Counted from the stretch's first letter, positions 1-11,662 are shown. The stretch: DNA of 39,450 nucleotides from Collinsella sp. TM10-22 (GCF_003466125.1 NZ_QSOC01000011.1:1-39450), one strand, 5' to 3'. Program-made: numbers and translations. Notes: generated from the sequence alone by a model not told the origin.

Positions 1-10
1 CTTATAAAAA

Positions 11-36
11 GAGGCCGGAGCCAAAGCTCCGGCCTC
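11..36 (-). terminator. Intrinsic terminator of the opp operon
   Basis: An 11-bp perfect stem (GAGGCCGGAGC with GCTCCGGCCTC) has a 4-nt loop. On the minus strand it is followed by TTTTTAT, so it terminates leftward transcription from oppF. It lies about 205 nt past the oppF stop, beyond the large inverted repeat. Confidence 0.85.
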
Positions 37-62
37 ACTCAATTTCCCATTAGATTAAGTGA

Positions 63-242
63 GCGATCAAGGAATCGCCCTCCCCTCAGCCGAGTTAACG
101 CAGGGTCCTTGCTGGGGTTACTTTTCAGAACACTCCGCAGGACGCAAGAAGCCCTCGCCGCACGAAGTGCGCAGCGAGGGCTTCTTGCATGTCCGAGGAC
201 GTTCTGAAAAGTAACCCCAGCAAGGACCCTGCCGTTTACCGA

Positions 243-271
<29 letters not shown>
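63..271. repeat. Large imperfect palindrome mirroring the oppF 3' end
   Basis: Nested inverted repeats share a centre near 166. The outer arms are 15 bp and perfect: 64-78 against 256-270, the latter inside the last oppF codons. The middle arms are 32 bp and perfect: 100-131 against 201-232, starting just past the oppF stop. The inner arms are 15 bp and perfect (144-158 against 174-188), with a 5-bp tip around GAA at 159-171. Between the outer and middle arms the two sides have diverged (79-99 against 233-255). The left half is therefore an inverted partial copy of the end of oppF plus its downstream sequence. In RNA the whole block can fold into one hairpin of about 200 nt. No transposase or target-site duplication is visible. 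Confidence 0.9.
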
Positions 272-1270
<999 letters not shown>

Positions 1271-1271
<1 letters not shown>

Positions 1272-2362
1272 TACGCCTCGCCTCCCTTCTTGGAATCCTT
1301 GCGAGTACGGGACGTCTCAGGAGCGTTCTTGAGGAACTCGGGGTCACCGGAGTAGTGGCACGCAGAGTAATGACCAGACTCGGTAACAACGCGCTCGGGG
1401 CGCTGCTTGCGGCACTTGTCCGTCGCATAGGGGCAACGAGGCGAGAACACGCAACCCTCGGGCAGGTTCATGAGCGAGGGCGGGTTGCCGTGAATCGGCG
1501 TAAGCGGCTTCTTCTCATCGATAGCCTGCTCCGGGATGGAGCGGATAAGACCCCAGGTGTAGGGATGGCGGCTCTCGTAGAAGATTTCCTCAGCAGTACC
1601 GAACTCGACGGGACGACCGGCGTACATAACCATGATCTTATCGGCCATATCGGCGACAACACCCAGGTCATGGGTAATCATGATAATGGCGTTGCCGTTC
1701 TTCTCCTGCATCTCCTGCATGAGCTCGATAATCTGAGCCTGAATGGTAACGTCCAGAGCAGTCGTGGGCTCGTCGGCAATCAGAATATCGGGATCGCAGG
1801 CAAGAGCCATAGCGATCATGACACGCTGACGCATGCCGCCGGAGAACTGGTGCGGATACTCGTTGACGCGCTTCTCGGGCTCGGGGATACCAACGAGGTC
1901 CAAAAGCTCGGTGGCGCGCTTGAGCGCCTCCTGCTTGGAGTAGCCACGGTGCAGACGAAGGCCCTCGCCCACCTGCTTACCGATCTTATAGACCGGGTTA
2001 AGGGAGGTCATAGGATCCTGGAAGATCATCGCGATATCGTTACCGCGAATGTGTTGCATCTCTTCCTCGGTCATCTCGAGGATGGAACGACCGCGATAGC
2101 GAACGTCACCGCCCTCAATCTTTCCCGGAGGCATCGAGATAAGGCCCATGATGGTCATGGCGGTCACGGACTTACCAGAGCCGGACTCACCGACGACACC
2201 CAGGGTCTCACCGCGATCGAGCGTGTAGGACACACCATCGACGGCGCGAACGACGCCATCCTCGGTGTGGAAATACATCTTAAGGTCATCGACCTCGAGC
2301 AGATGCTGGCCCTCGGGAACCGGCTGGTCCTTCAGGTCCACATAGTTCTTGTTCTTCTTCAT
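1271..2362 (-). CDS. oppD: Oligopeptide ABC transporter ATPase, OppD/DppD type
   Basis: This is the first ATPase of the peptide importer and the heterodimer partner of OppF. Its 363 residues include Walker A GESGSGKS, signature SGGMRQR, Walker B LIADEPTTALD and H-loop ITHDLG. A full C-terminal domain carries GCVFSPRCPYA, DKC and SACHY cysteines, the pattern of Fe-S-binding Opp ATPases. The ATG lies 2 nt after the oppC stop. A purine-rich AAGG sits just ahead of the ATG, inside the oppC end, which points to coupled translation. It is preceded by oppC and overlaps oppF by one base. Confidence 0.93.
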
Positions 2363-2364
2363 CC

Positions 2365-3300
2365 TTATGCGTCCTTCATCTTGACGTCGAGGGCGTCGCG
2401 CAGACCGTCACCAAGCAGAGTGAAGGCGAGCACCGTCGAGAGAATTGCCAGACCGGGCATGATCATCATCCAGGGAGCAGTCAGAAGATACTGCTGACCG
2501 TCCTGAATCATGGAGCCCCACGAAGGCGTAGGCGGGATAACGCCCATGCCGAGGAAGGACAGAGCGGACTCGGTCAGAATAGCGCCACCAATGTTCATGG
2601 TCGCGTAGACCACGATAGAAGCAACGGAGTTCGGGAAGATATGGCGCATAACGATACGGGCATCGGATGCACCCATAGCGCGAGCGGCGTCAACATAGTC
2701 GTTCTCTTTGACCGTCAGAATCGCGGATCGGAAGACGCGCGCAATCGAAGGCCAGCCGAGAATACCGATGGCGATAAAGACGTTCTGAAGACCACGGCCG
2801 ATAACGGCGATCATGGCGACAACGAATAGGACGTACGGGAACGCCAGGAAGATGTCCGCGCAGCGCATGATGATCGTATCCCAGATGCCACCATAGAAAC
2901 CGGCGAGGGCGCCCATGACCAGACCGATCACCGTGGAGATGGCGGTGGCCATAATACCGACGGAAAGCGAAACGCGTGCACCGTAGATAACACGGACGAG
3001 AATGTCACGACCAAGGGAGTCGGTGCCAAACGGGTGCTCGGCACACGGAGCCAACAGCGAAGTCTCGGCCATGGTAGTCGAGTCGGAGGCCGTCGGCGAA
3101 CCGAGCCAGGGCTTAGCCCACAAATCGGCGGTCAGGGCAACCACAACAACGATGATAATCCAGCAGACACCGATAACGGCGAGCTTGTTCTTACGAAGAC
3201 GCTTGAAAGCGTCGCCCCACAGCGTGCGGGACTTGGCGGGAGCAGATGCGGCCTTGGTGGCGGTAGCCTGCCCCTGAGACTGAGAATCAGTTTCCTGCAT
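2365..3300 (-). CDS. oppC: Oligopeptide ABC transporter permease, OppC/DppC type
   Basis: This is an inner-membrane permease subunit of 311 residues. It has a hydrophilic N-terminal tail of about 40 residues, a first membrane segment (about 41-60), a periplasm-side loop with FGTDSLGRD (the OppC N-terminal signature) and five more hydrophobic segments. The EAA loop that contacts the ATPases is at ARAMGASDARIVMRHIFPN. A strong RBS (GGGAGG, 7 nt spacing) supports the ATG. The start lies 14 nt from the oppB stop. It forms the channel with OppB. Confidence 0.93.
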   Translation of the reverse strand: MQETDSQSQGQATATKAASAPAKSRTLWGDAFKRLRKNKLAVIGVCWIIIVVVVALTADLWAKPWLGSPTASDSTTMAETSLLAPCAEHPFGTDSLGRDILVRVIYGARVSLSVGIMATAISTVIGLVMGALAGFYGGIWDTIIMRCADIFLAFPYVLFVVAMIAVIGRGLQNVFIAIGILGWPSIARVFRSAILTVKENDYVDAARAMGASDARIVMRHIFPNSVASIVVYATMNIGGAILTESALSFLGMGVIPPTPSWGSMIQDGQQYLLTAPWMMIMPGLAILSTVLAFTLLGDGLRDALDVKMKDA

Positions 3301-3314
3301 GAGACGTACCTCCC

Positions 3315-4352
3315 TTAAGCCTTATCCGACGGACCGCCAAGGCGGATGCGCGGGTCGAGGAATGCATAGCTAATGTCGACGAGCAGGTTGATCACCATAA
3401 CGACGACAACGATGAGCGTAACGCCGCCCATAACGATGGGCCAGTCGCGCATGCTGATGGCGCGGTAGACCTCATAGCCAATACCGGGCCAGTTAAAGAC
3501 CGTCTCGGTCAGGATGGCGCCCGAAAGCATGGCGCCGAAGTCGACACCAATATAGGTAACGACGGGGATGAGTGCATTCTTAAGCGCATGCTTGATGATG
3601 ATCGCACGATTGGAGAGACCCTTGGCCTTTGCTGTGCGGATGTAATCCTGGTTCATGACGTCGAGCAGCTGCGAGCGCATGATGCGGGCAGCATAGGCGG
3701 TCGAAACCGAAGCCAGCGTAATGGTCGGAAGCACATAGTGCATCCAATCCTGATACTGAGAGCTGGAACCACCAGCACCCGAGATCGGCATGGAGAAAGC
3801 GCCGCCGGTGGCATCCTTGAGGATGACACCAAAGAACAGCTGCAACAACATACCGAGCCAGAAGGCAGGAACGGCAACGAGGATCGACGTGGTCAGCGTT
3901 ACCAAAATATCCCAGAAGGAGTAACGCTTTACTGCCGAAATGATACCCGCACCGATACCCATGATTGCCTCGAGCACGATGGCGCACGCGGCAAGTTTGA
4001 CCGTATACGGATACTTCTGGGCAAAGATTTCCGTAACCGGCAGCTTGCGCTGATACGAATTACCCAGATCGCCATGAAGCAGGCCGTTCATGTAATACAA
4101 GTAACGGTCCACGAGCGACGTTTGAACGGGGTCGCCGTTCTCGTCAAGAATCGCGTTGCCATCCTCGTCCGACTGGACCAGGTGATAGCGAACGCGAAGC
4201 TGAAGCTCCACCTCGGGGGACAGAGCCTTGTCTCCACCGATCAGCTTGATCGGATCTCCCGGCACGATATTCTGGAGGGCGAACAGAATCAGCGTGACGC
4301 CCAAAAACACCGGGATGAACTGAAGCACACGTTTAACGATGTACTTACCCAT
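3315..4352 (-). CDS. oppB: Oligopeptide ABC transporter permease, OppB/DppB type
   Basis: This 345-residue inner-membrane permease begins MGKYIVKRVLQFIPVFLGV, the typical OppB first membrane helix. It has a long extracytoplasmic loop (about 45-115) and an EAA loop at TAKAKGLSNRAIIIKHALKN. The RBS GGGGAG lies 5 nt before the ATG. It follows oppA across a 155-nt gap filled with hairpins (4382-4495), which may lower permease expression relative to the binding protein. It pairs with OppC. Confidence 0.93.
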   Translation of the reverse strand: MGKYIVKRVLQFIPVFLGVTLILFALQNIVPGDPIKLIGGDKALSPEVELQLRVRYHLVQSDEDGNAILDENGDPVQTSLVDRYLYYMNGLLHGDLGNSYQRKLPVTEIFAQKYPYTVKLAACAIVLEAIMGIGAGIISAVKRYSFWDILVTLTTSILVAVPAFWLGMLLQLFFGVILKDATGGAFSMPISGAGGSSSQYQDWMHYVLPTITLASVSTAYAARIMRSQLLDVMNQDYIRTAKAKGLSNRAIIIKHALKNALIPVVTYIGVDFGAMLSGAILTETVFNWPGIGYEVYRAISMRDWPIVMGGVTLIVVVVMVINLLVDISYAFLDPRIRLGGPSDKA

Positions 4353-4381
4353 ACCACTCCCCTATCTAGGGATTAACCTAA

Positions 4382-4412
4382 ATGGGATGCCGATCGCCAG
4401 ACCGGCATCCCA
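4382..4412 (-). other. Intercistronic hairpin between oppA and oppB
   Basis: A 10-bp perfect stem (TGGGATGCCG with CGGCATCCCA) has an 11-nt loop. On the minus strand it is followed by TTTAGGTTAA, a weak T tract. It could act as a leaky terminator or as a 3'-end stabiliser for the oppA mRNA. Confidence 0.7.
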
Positions 4413-4426
4413 AAATTACCATCAGC

Positions 4427-4495
4427 CAGTTTACCCCAGGTTAGGGGGAACTGTATGTTTCCCATGAGGTCTACGTAAATACTTGACCCTCATGG
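4427..4495 (-). other. Two further hairpins after the oppA stop
   Basis: Two inverted repeats follow the oppA stop. One is CAGTT..CCCC against GGGG..AACTG at 4427-4453. The other is CCATGAGG against CCTCATGG at 4462-4495. With the hairpin at 4382-4412 they fill most of the oppA-oppB gap. Confidence 0.55.
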
Positions 4496-4507
4496 AAGCT
4501 GCAACTC

Positions 4508-6184
4508 TTAGGCGAGCTCAGCGGTACCCAGATCGGCGTGCTTCTGCGGATCAACATAGAGGTGCTTGATGCGATCGGAGCCGGCGATGGTGTGCGTGTA
4601 GAACATCACCGGGATGACCGGGCAGTCGGCAGCGACCATAGCGTCGGCCTCCTGCATCTTGGCGATACGCTCATCGTCGTCAACCGTGGTACGAGCCTCG
4701 TCAACCTTAGCGTCGAACTCGGGGTTGCTGTAACCGGAACGGTTGTCGCCGCCGAGGGAGTCGGAGTGGAACAGCGGGTACAGGAAGTTGTCCATGATCG
4801 GGTAGTCGGCGATCCAGCCCAGACGACCGAACTGATAGTTAAAGTTCTGATACTGCTCGAGCAGGGCAGACCACTCAGGGGTATCGGAAGTAGCGGTAAC
4901 GCCCACCTTGGCGAGGTCACCGATGATGGACTCCATGATCTCCTTGTGTCCACCGTCCTGGTTGTAGGACAGGGTCACGTTGATGCCGCGGTCGCCGTTG
5001 GCGCCGGCAGGAGCAACCTTGTCGAGGTACTCGTTGGCCTTATCAACGTTGTACTCGCAGAACTCCCATGCGCCCTCCTTGTAGCCGGCGATTCCCGGAG
5101 GAACGATGCCGTCAGCGGGGGTACGGGTGCCCTTGAAGATGGTCTTGCAGATGGCCTCACGGTTGATGGCCAGGGAGATGCCCCTACGCAGGTCAGCGTT
5201 ATTGAACGGCTCGGCCGTGTTGTTGCAGGTCAGGTAGTACGTGGAAGGCTCGGCGCCGAGCAGCATGCGCTCGCCGTCACCCATGGTGTAGCCGTCCTTG
5301 GACACGCCGCGATCCTTCTTGGCGGCGTCGATCTGAGCAACGGGAACGTCGCAGACATCGAGGTTACCGGCCTGGAACTCCTTGTAAGCGGTCTCCATGT
5401 CCTTGATGACCTGGAAGTGGATGCCATCGATCTTGGCCTTGTCGCCATAGTAATCGTCGAACTTCTTGAGGTTGATCTCCTGACCATCCTCCCACTTGCC
5501 GTCCATCATGAACGGGCCGTTACCGATCGGGGCAAGGTAGAAGCTCTTGACATCGGACTCGGCGCACTCGGGAACCGGGGCCAGAGCCGGGTGAGATGCG
5601 ACGAAGGGGAAGTCGGCGTAAGCGGAAGACAGCTTGACGACGAGGGTCTCATCGTCGGGGCAAGTAACACCGCTGAGCTCAGTAGCGTTACCGGCAAGCA
5701 GATCGTCATAGCCCTCGACCATGGAAAGGTGATAGGAGACCTCGGAAGGACCATACTCGGTAGCGATGGCCGACTTGGTGTTGACCAGACGCTCCCAACC
5801 GAGCTTGAAGGACTTGGAGGTAACGTCGTCACCGTTGTGGAACTTGGCCTTCTTGATCTTGAAGGTGAACTCGGTGGCGTCATCGTTGGCCTCGAAGGAC
5901 TCGCAAGCCAGCGGGACAATCTCGCCCTTCTCGTTGTCGTAGGTGGTCAGAGCATCGAACAGCTGGTAGTTGACCTGAGTGCCCTGATCCTCCTGGACGT
6001 TGTAGGGGTCGATGCAAACCGGGTTGTTAATGTAGAAGTTCAGCGTCGAACCGGACTCAGAACCGGAAGCGTCGCCGCCCTTCTTGCCGCATGCGGCAAG
6101 AAAAGCCATGGAGCTCGCAGCGAGGGTGCCGCCAACAAAGGCGCGACGACCCATAACGGGCTGGTGGAACATAGAATCAGCCAT
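4508..6184 (-). CDS. oppA: Oligopeptide-binding lipoprotein, OppA type (SBP_bac_5)
   Basis: This is the substrate-binding lipoprotein of the first importer, 558 residues from the chosen ATG at 6184. That start has an excellent RBS (AAGGAGGA, about 4 nt spacing). A longer reading frame upstream has no comparable RBS. The N-terminus has a twin-arginine-like segment (GRRAFVGG), a hydrophobic stretch and a lipobox LAAC, with a lipid-anchored Cys near residue 32. The mature part shows family-5 binding-protein features: a YNVQED / LFDALTTYD N-lobe start and a terminal region ending in YVDPQKHADLG. It leads the operon oppABCDF. The substrate is presumably oligopeptides, by family and operon. Confidence 0.92.
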   Translation of the reverse strand: MADSMFHQPVMGRRAFVGGTLAASSMAFLAACGKKGGDASGSESGSTLNFYINNPVCIDPYNVQEDQGTQVNYQLFDALTTYDNEKGEIVPLACESFEANDDATEFTFKIKKAKFHNGDDVTSKSFKLGWERLVNTKSAIATEYGPSEVSYHLSMVEGYDDLLAGNATELSGVTCPDDETLVVKLSSAYADFPFVASHPALAPVPECAESDVKSFYLAPIGNGPFMMDGKWEDGQEINLKKFDDYYGDKAKIDGIHFQVIKDMETAYKEFQAGNLDVCDVPVAQIDAAKKDRGVSKDGYTMGDGERMLLGAEPSTYYLTCNNTAEPFNNADLRRGISLAINREAICKTIFKGTRTPADGIVPPGIAGYKEGAWEFCEYNVDKANEYLDKVAPAGANGDRGINVTLSYNQDGGHKEIMESIIGDLAKVGVTATSDTPEWSALLEQYQNFNYQFGRLGWIADYPIMDNFLYPLFHSDSLGGDNRSGYSNPEFDAKVDEARTTVDDDERIAKMQEADAMVAADCPVIPVMFYTHTIAGSDRIKHLYVDPQKHADLGTAELA

Positions 6185-6275
6185 GCCATCCTCCTTATGA
6201 GATAGGACAAAGTGAATTCGATTGGGCAACGTCGAGACAACCCGATCGAACCATTCAAACGCGGTCCGCCGTTAT

Positions 6276-6303
6276 GGCTGGTTATGCAATGCGGGCCAAC
6301 GTT
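6276..6303 (-). promoter_or_regulatory. Possible opp promoter
   Basis: The minus strand reads TTGAAA, 16 nt, CATAAC, which is a fair sigma-70-like pair about 90 nt before the oppA ATG. The -35 overlaps TTGAAAACGTT, the left half of a LacI-family-like box. This is inference from consensus only. Confidence 0.35.
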
Positions 6304-6422
6304 TTCAATACAGTAGCGCATTTTATGCACAATTTGGCGCTGATTCCGGTTAACGGTCGAGAATTTCTTTAGTTAGGCGAAGTATGTGGGGATATTTTGA
6401 CCCTGTTACAAACATGTAAACA

Positions 6423-6452
6423 AAAAGGGTCCCGCACTTGCGGAACCCTTTT
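6423..6452 (-). terminator. Intrinsic terminator of secG
   Basis: The stem AAAAGGGT-CCGC pairs with GCGG-ACCCTTTT around a 4-nt loop. On the minus strand TTTTTGTTT follows. It sits 23 nt past the secG stop and separates secG from the opp promoter region. Confidence 0.88.
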
Positions 6453-6474
6453 CAAGCGTATATGCAACTCGAGC

Positions 6475-6729
6475 TTAGTAGCCCACGATGCCCTGGGGGA
6501 AGAAGAACATGCACAGCACGACGCACACGGCAAACACGACAGCCATGATAACGGTCAGGCGGTCCAGGTTCTGCTCCATAACGCCCGTGGCAGAGGTGGA
6601 ATTATACAGAGAGCTGGCGATCATATCCGAAACACCAGTGCCCTTACCGGAGTGCATCAGAACGAGAATCGTCAGCGCCACGGCAGACACAGCCCAAACG
6701 ACAAACAGAAGAATCTGGAACGGACCCAT
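6475..6729 (-). CDS. secG: Preprotein translocase subunit SecG
   Basis: This is the small accessory subunit of the SecYEG channel, in the cytoplasmic membrane. Its 84 residues have the family layout: membrane helix 1 (about 5-24), a loop with the conserved LMHSGKGTGVSDM stretch, and membrane helix 2 (about 59-78). The RBS AAGGAG lies 7 nt before the ATG. It is monocistronic between the gpmI terminator and its own terminator. A secG downstream of the gap-pgk-tpi block is a common arrangement in many bacteria. Confidence 0.93.
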   Translation of the reverse strand: MGPFQILLFVVWAVSAVALTILVLMHSGKGTGVSDMIASSLYNSTSATGVMEQNLDRLTVIMAVVFAVCVVLCMFFFPQGIVGY

Positions 6730-6765
6730 AGATAAGCTCCTTAATAGAACAATTCAAACTCCAGT

Positions 6766-6773
6766 ACTGTACC
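6766..6773 (-). promoter_or_regulatory. Possible extended -10 for secG
   Basis: The minus strand reads TGGTACAGT, an extended -10 motif about 37 nt before the secG ATG. No convincing -35 is present. Confidence 0.3.
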
Positions 6774-6828
6774 ACAACCTCGAGCACTCCCCCATCTGCC
6801 ATTTGGGGACGGGGTAGAAATAGCGCAA

Positions 6829-6860
6829 AAGGGGGTTGCCCGGACGTGGACAACCCCCTT
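6829..6860 (-). terminator. Terminator of the pgk-tpiA-gpmI operon
   Basis: A 10-bp perfect stem (AAGGGGGTTG with CAACCCCCTT) has a 12-nt loop. TTTT follows on the minus strand. It lies 24 nt past the gpmI stop. Confidence 0.85.
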
Positions 6861-6884
6861 ACAAGAAAACGTTAGTTGTTTTCT

Positions 6885-8438
6885 TTAGGCCTCGGTGGCG
6901 AGCACGCGACCCGTCATCTCGGCGGAAGGCTCAAGACCAGCCATGGTGAGCATGGTCGGAGCGATATCGGAGAGACGACCGTCCTCGATACCGGTAAGCT
7001 TGGCCTTCTCATCAACGATGATGAACGGCACACGGTTGGTGGTGTGAGCCGTAAACGGATGCTTGGAACCGTCGGTAGCGACGTCAAACATGTGGTCGGC
7101 GTTGCCATGGTCGGCGGTGATCAGCGCAAAGCCGCCCTTGGCGAGAATCGCCGGGACAACCTTGGAGAGAGCCTCGTCAACGGCCTCGACAGCCTTGACG
7201 GCAGCATCGAACACGCCGGTGTGACCAACCATGTCGCAGTTCGCGAAGTTCACGATGTAGAAGTCAGCGCGATCCTCGTTAATAGCGGAGACGAGCTTCT
7301 CGGTAACCTCGGGAGCGCTCATCTCGGGCTGCAGATCGTAGGTAGCAACCTTGGGGGAAGCGACGAGCACGCGCTCCTCGCCCTCCTTGGGCTCCTCGAT
7401 GCCACCGTTGAGGAAGAACGTCACGTGGGCGTACTTCTCGGTCTCGGCGGTGTGCAGCTGCTTCAAGCCATTGGCTGCGATGACGTCGGCCAGGACGTTC
7501 TCGGGGAACGTCTTGGGGAAGGCGACATCAACGTCAAACGTCGGATCGTACTCGGTCATCGTCACAAAGTGCGAAAGCTTGATCTGCTCACGCTCAAAGC
7601 CGTCGAACTCCTTGTCCGTGAAAACGCGGGTCATCTGACGGGCGCGGTCGGGACGGAAGTTGAAGAAGATGGCCGCGTCGCCCTCGTGGATGCCCTCGTT
7701 GTGGGCAGCGAAGGGCTCGACGAACTCGTCGCCGCGCGGGTCCTTCTCGTAGTAGGCCTTGATACCGGCAACGGGGTCGGTATCGGCATCGGACGCGTTG
7801 ACCATGACGTCGTAGGCGCGCTGGATGCGCTCCCAACGATTATCGCGGTCCATGGCCCAATAACGGCCCGAGACGGTGGCAACACGAGCGTCGCAACCGG
7901 TCTCCTCGGAGATCTTAGCCAGGAAGGCGCAGAACTCGCTCATGTAGCCGGCACCGGACTGCGGATCGACGTCGCGGCCATCCATAAAGGCGTGAACGCG
8001 AACGGTCTTGATCCCATGCTGGGCAGCCATCTTGACCAGAGCCTCGACGTGGTTCATGTGGGAGTGAACGCCGCCAGGGCTCATAAGGCCCATAAGGTGA
8101 AGGGTCTTACCCTCGGCCTTGACATCGTCCATAGCCTTGACGAAAACCTCGTTCTTGGCGATGGAGCCATCCTTGATGGCGTTGTTGATGCGCGAAAGTT
8201 CCTGGAAGACGATGCGGCCGGCACCGATGTTGAGGTGGCCCACCTCGGAGTTGCCCATCTGGCCGTCGGGAAGGCCCACGTCCTCGCCCGAAGCGCCGAG
8301 CGTGGTGTGAGGATACTTCTCGTACAGGCTATCAAGGAAGGGCGTCTTGGCAGCGGCGACGGCGTTCTCGCCATCGGCCGGAGCCAGGCCGCAGCCATCC
8401 ATGATGATCAGGAGTGCAGGAAGGTGACGCTGTGCCAT
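6885..8438 (-). CDS. gpmI: 2,3-bisphosphoglycerate-independent phosphoglycerate mutase
   Basis: It interconverts 3- and 2-phosphoglycerate in glycolysis without a bisphosphoglycerate cofactor. The enzyme belongs to the alkaline phosphatase superfamily and normally binds two Mn ions. The length of 517 residues is usual. Visible motifs are the N-terminal metal site MDGCGL, the phospho-acceptor Ser64 in DGQMGNSEVGH, the HMNHVEALV and DGRDVDPQSG substrate loop, and the C-terminal metal site ADHGNADHM. It starts 5 nt after the tpiA stop, with GTAGGA as RBS, and is the last gene of pgk-tpiA-gpmI. Confidence 0.96.
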   Translation of the reverse strand: MAQRHLPALLIIMDGCGLAPADGENAVAAAKTPFLDSLYEKYPHTTLGASGEDVGLPDGQMGNSEVGHLNIGAGRIVFQELSRINNAIKDGSIAKNEVFVKAMDDVKAEGKTLHLMGLMSPGGVHSHMNHVEALVKMAAQHGIKTVRVHAFMDGRDVDPQSGAGYMSEFCAFLAKISEETGCDARVATVSGRYWAMDRDNRWERIQRAYDVMVNASDADTDPVAGIKAYYEKDPRGDEFVEPFAAHNEGIHEGDAAIFFNFRPDRARQMTRVFTDKEFDGFEREQIKLSHFVTMTEYDPTFDVDVAFPKTFPENVLADVIAANGLKQLHTAETEKYAHVTFFLNGGIEEPKEGEERVLVASPKVATYDLQPEMSAPEVTEKLVSAINEDRADFYIVNFANCDMVGHTGVFDAAVKAVEAVDEALSKVVPAILAKGGFALITADHGNADHMFDVATDGSKHPFTAHTTNRVPFIIVDEKAKLTGIEDGRLSDIAPTMLTMAGLEPSAEMTGRVLATEA

Positions 8439-8443
8439 ATGTC

Positions 8444-9203
8444 CTACTCGCCTGCCTTGACGACCATAGAGGCGAAGTCGGCAGCCTTGAGCGAAGCGCC
8501 GCCCACGAGGGCGCCGTCAACGTCGGGCTTGGCGACGAGCTCGGCGATGTTGCCGGGCTTGGCAGAGCCACCATAGAGAACGCGGATGCCGTTAGCGAGC
8601 TCCTCGCCGAACATCTCCTTGAGGGTCTCACGGATAGCGCCGCAGACCTCCTGAGCGTCCTCAGCGGTAGCGGTCTTGCCGGTGCCGATGGCCCAGATGG
8701 GCTCGTAAGCGACGACGACCTGCTTGGGGCAGGTGATCTCAAGACCAGCAAGGCCAGCCTTGACCTGGTTCACGACGTGCTCGACATAGGTGCCAGCCTC
8801 GCGGACCTCGAGGGACTCGCCGCAGCAGAAGACGGGAACAAGACCAGCGGCAACGAGAGCCTTGGCCTTCTTGTTCTGGTCCTCATCGGTCTCGTGGAAG
8901 TAGTCGCGACGCTCGGAGTGACCGATGATGCAGTAGGTGCAGCCAGCGGACTTGAGCATGTCGCAAGAGGACTCACCGGTGAAGGCACCCTTGGCCTCCC
9001 AGTACACGTTCTGTGCACCGAGGGCAATGGGGGCAGCCTGAATGCGGTCATGAACCGTGGTGATGTCGATGGTCGGAGGGCACACGAGCACCTCGACGCC
9101 AGCCGGAACCTCGGGCAGAGCCTGAGCCAGCTCGTCGGCGAGCTTGGCGGCCTCGGCGACGTCGTTGTTCATCTTCCAGTTACCAGCGATAAGAAGGGTG
9201 CGA

Positions 9204-9211
<8 letters not shown>
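8444..9211 (-). CDS. tpiA: Triosephosphate isomerase
   Basis: This is a cytoplasmic TIM-barrel enzyme that interconverts dihydroxyacetone phosphate and glyceraldehyde 3-phosphate. It has 255 residues from the ATG at 9211, which overlaps the pgk stop by 8 nt and has a GGAGG-type RBS. The more upstream reading is rejected because family members begin near MxNRxxLIAGNWKMN. The catalytic residues are all present: Asn11 and Lys13 (GNWKMN), His98 (IIGHSERR) and Glu170 (AYEPIWAIGTGK). The phosphate-binding C-terminal loop LYGGSAKPGN is also present. Confidence 0.96.
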
Positions 9212-10394
<1,183 letters not shown>

Positions 10395-10452
10395 GTTTGC
10401 TTCTACCTTTCGTACGTGTCTGCCTTCCATTACGGCAGACGATTTCCTATAA

Positions 10453-10496
10453 AAAGGGCGCGACCTTAGGGTGTAAGCCCTATAAGGCCGCGCCCT
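10453..10496 (-). terminator. Terminator between gap and pgk
   Basis: A long stem pairs GGGCGCGGCCTTA-AGGG with its near-complement CCCTAAGGTCGCGCCC. On the minus strand TTTTTATAGG follows. It closes the gap transcript 38 nt after its stop and may be leaky into pgk. Confidence 0.85.
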
Positions 10497-10534
10497 TCTT
10501 TAGACGCTCAACGAGCTATTCGCTAAAAGCTAAA

Positions 10535-11560
10535 TTAAGCAACGAACTTCTCGAAGTACTTGATGGTGCGGACCATCTGAGAGGTGTAAGAGTTCTCGTT
10601 GTCGTACCAAGAGGTGACCTGAACGAGGGTCTGGCCGTTGCCGAGGTCAGAGCACATGGTCTGAGTGGCGTCGAAGATGGAGCCGTGGGTCTCGCCGATG
10701 ATGTCGGTGGAGACGATGTCGTCCTCGTTGTAACCGAAGGTCTCAGAGATGGTGGCAGCGTAGGCCTTCATAGCAGCGTTGACCTCGTCGACAGTGACCT
10801 TCTTGTCAACGACAGCGTAGAGGTTGGTGATGGAGCCGGTCGGCGTCGGGACGCGCTGAGCGGCACCGATGAGCTTACCGTTGAGCTCGGGGAGAACCAG
10901 GCCGATAGCCTTGGCAGCACCGGTGGAGTTGGGGACGATGTTGACGGCGCAGGCGCGGCTACGACGCTTGTTGCCCTTGCGCTGCGGGCCGTCGAGCGGC
11001 ATCTGGTCGCCAGTCCAGGCGTGAATGGTGGTCATGATGCCGGACACGATGGGAGCGAAGTCGTTCAGACCCTTGGCCATCGGGGCGAGGCAGTTGGTGG
11101 TGCAGGAAGCAGCGGAGATGATGTTGTCCTCAGCGGTCAGCGTCTCGTGGTTGACGTTGTACACGATGGTGGGCAGATCGCTGCCAGCCGGAGCGGAGAT
11201 GACGACCTTCTTGGCGCCAGCGTTGATGTGGGCCTGAGCCTTAGCCTTGCTGGTGTAGAAGCCGGTGCACTCGAGAACGACGTCGACGTCGAGGTCGCCC
11301 CAAGGCAGGTTGTTGGCGTCGGCCTCCTTGTAGATCTTGATCTCCTTGCCGTCAACGGTGATGGAATCCTCGCCAGCAACGACCTCGTGATCGCGAGCGT
11401 AGTTGCCCTGCGTGGAGTCGTACTTCAGCAGGTAAGCGAGCATGTCGGGAGAGGTGAGGTCGTTGATAGCGACGATCTCGGAGCCCTCATGACCGAACAT
11501 CTGACGGAAGGCCAGACGACCGATGCGACCGAAGCCGTTAATAGCAACCTTTACTGCCAT
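10535..11560 (-). CDS. gap: Glyceraldehyde-3-phosphate dehydrogenase, NAD type
   Basis: It oxidises glyceraldehyde 3-phosphate to 1,3-bisphosphoglycerate. The ATG at 11560 ([15 protein letters not shown]) gives 341 residues and has an AAAGGAG RBS 6 nt upstream. The Rossmann fold is [10 protein letters not shown]. Asp34 (AINDL) fits NAD specificity. The catalytic Cys153 is in [12 protein letters not shown], and the partner His is in [10 protein letters not shown]. The phosphate loop is [11 protein letters not shown]. The loop usually written DGPHKDLRRAR is here [14 protein letters not shown], slightly more basic than usual. It is transcribed alone up to a strong terminator. Confidence 0.96.
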   Translation of the reverse strand: MAVKVAINGFGRIGRLAFRQMFGHEGSEIVAINDLTSPDMLAYLLKYDSTQGNYARDHEVVAGEDSITVDGKEIKIYKEADANNLPWGDLDVDVVLECTGFYTSKAKAQAHINAGAKKVVISAPAGSDLPTIVYNVNHETLTAEDNIISAASCTTNCLAPMAKGLNDFAPIVSGIMTTIHAWTGDQMPLDGPQRKGNKRRSRACAVNIVPNSTGAAKAIGLVLPELNGKLIGAAQRVPTPTGSITNLYAVVDKKVTVDEVNAAMKAYAATISETFGYNEDDIVSTDIIGETHGSIFDATQTMCSDLGNGQTLVQVTSWYDNENSYTSQMVRTIKYFEKFVA

Positions 11561-11632
11561 TGTGTCTCCTTTCGTAAGGCCCCCGCAAGCTACAGCGCCT
11601 GCCGTTGAGGCCCACAAACTAACCACTCGCCT

Positions 11633-11662
11633 AATATACCTTTTTTTGGACTTGAATTTCAC
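11633..11662 (-). promoter_or_regulatory. Probable gap promoter
   Basis: The minus strand reads GTGAAA (11657-11662), 18 nt, TATATT (11633-11638). It lies in a strongly AT-rich gap, about 70 nt before the gap ATG. Confidence 0.5.
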
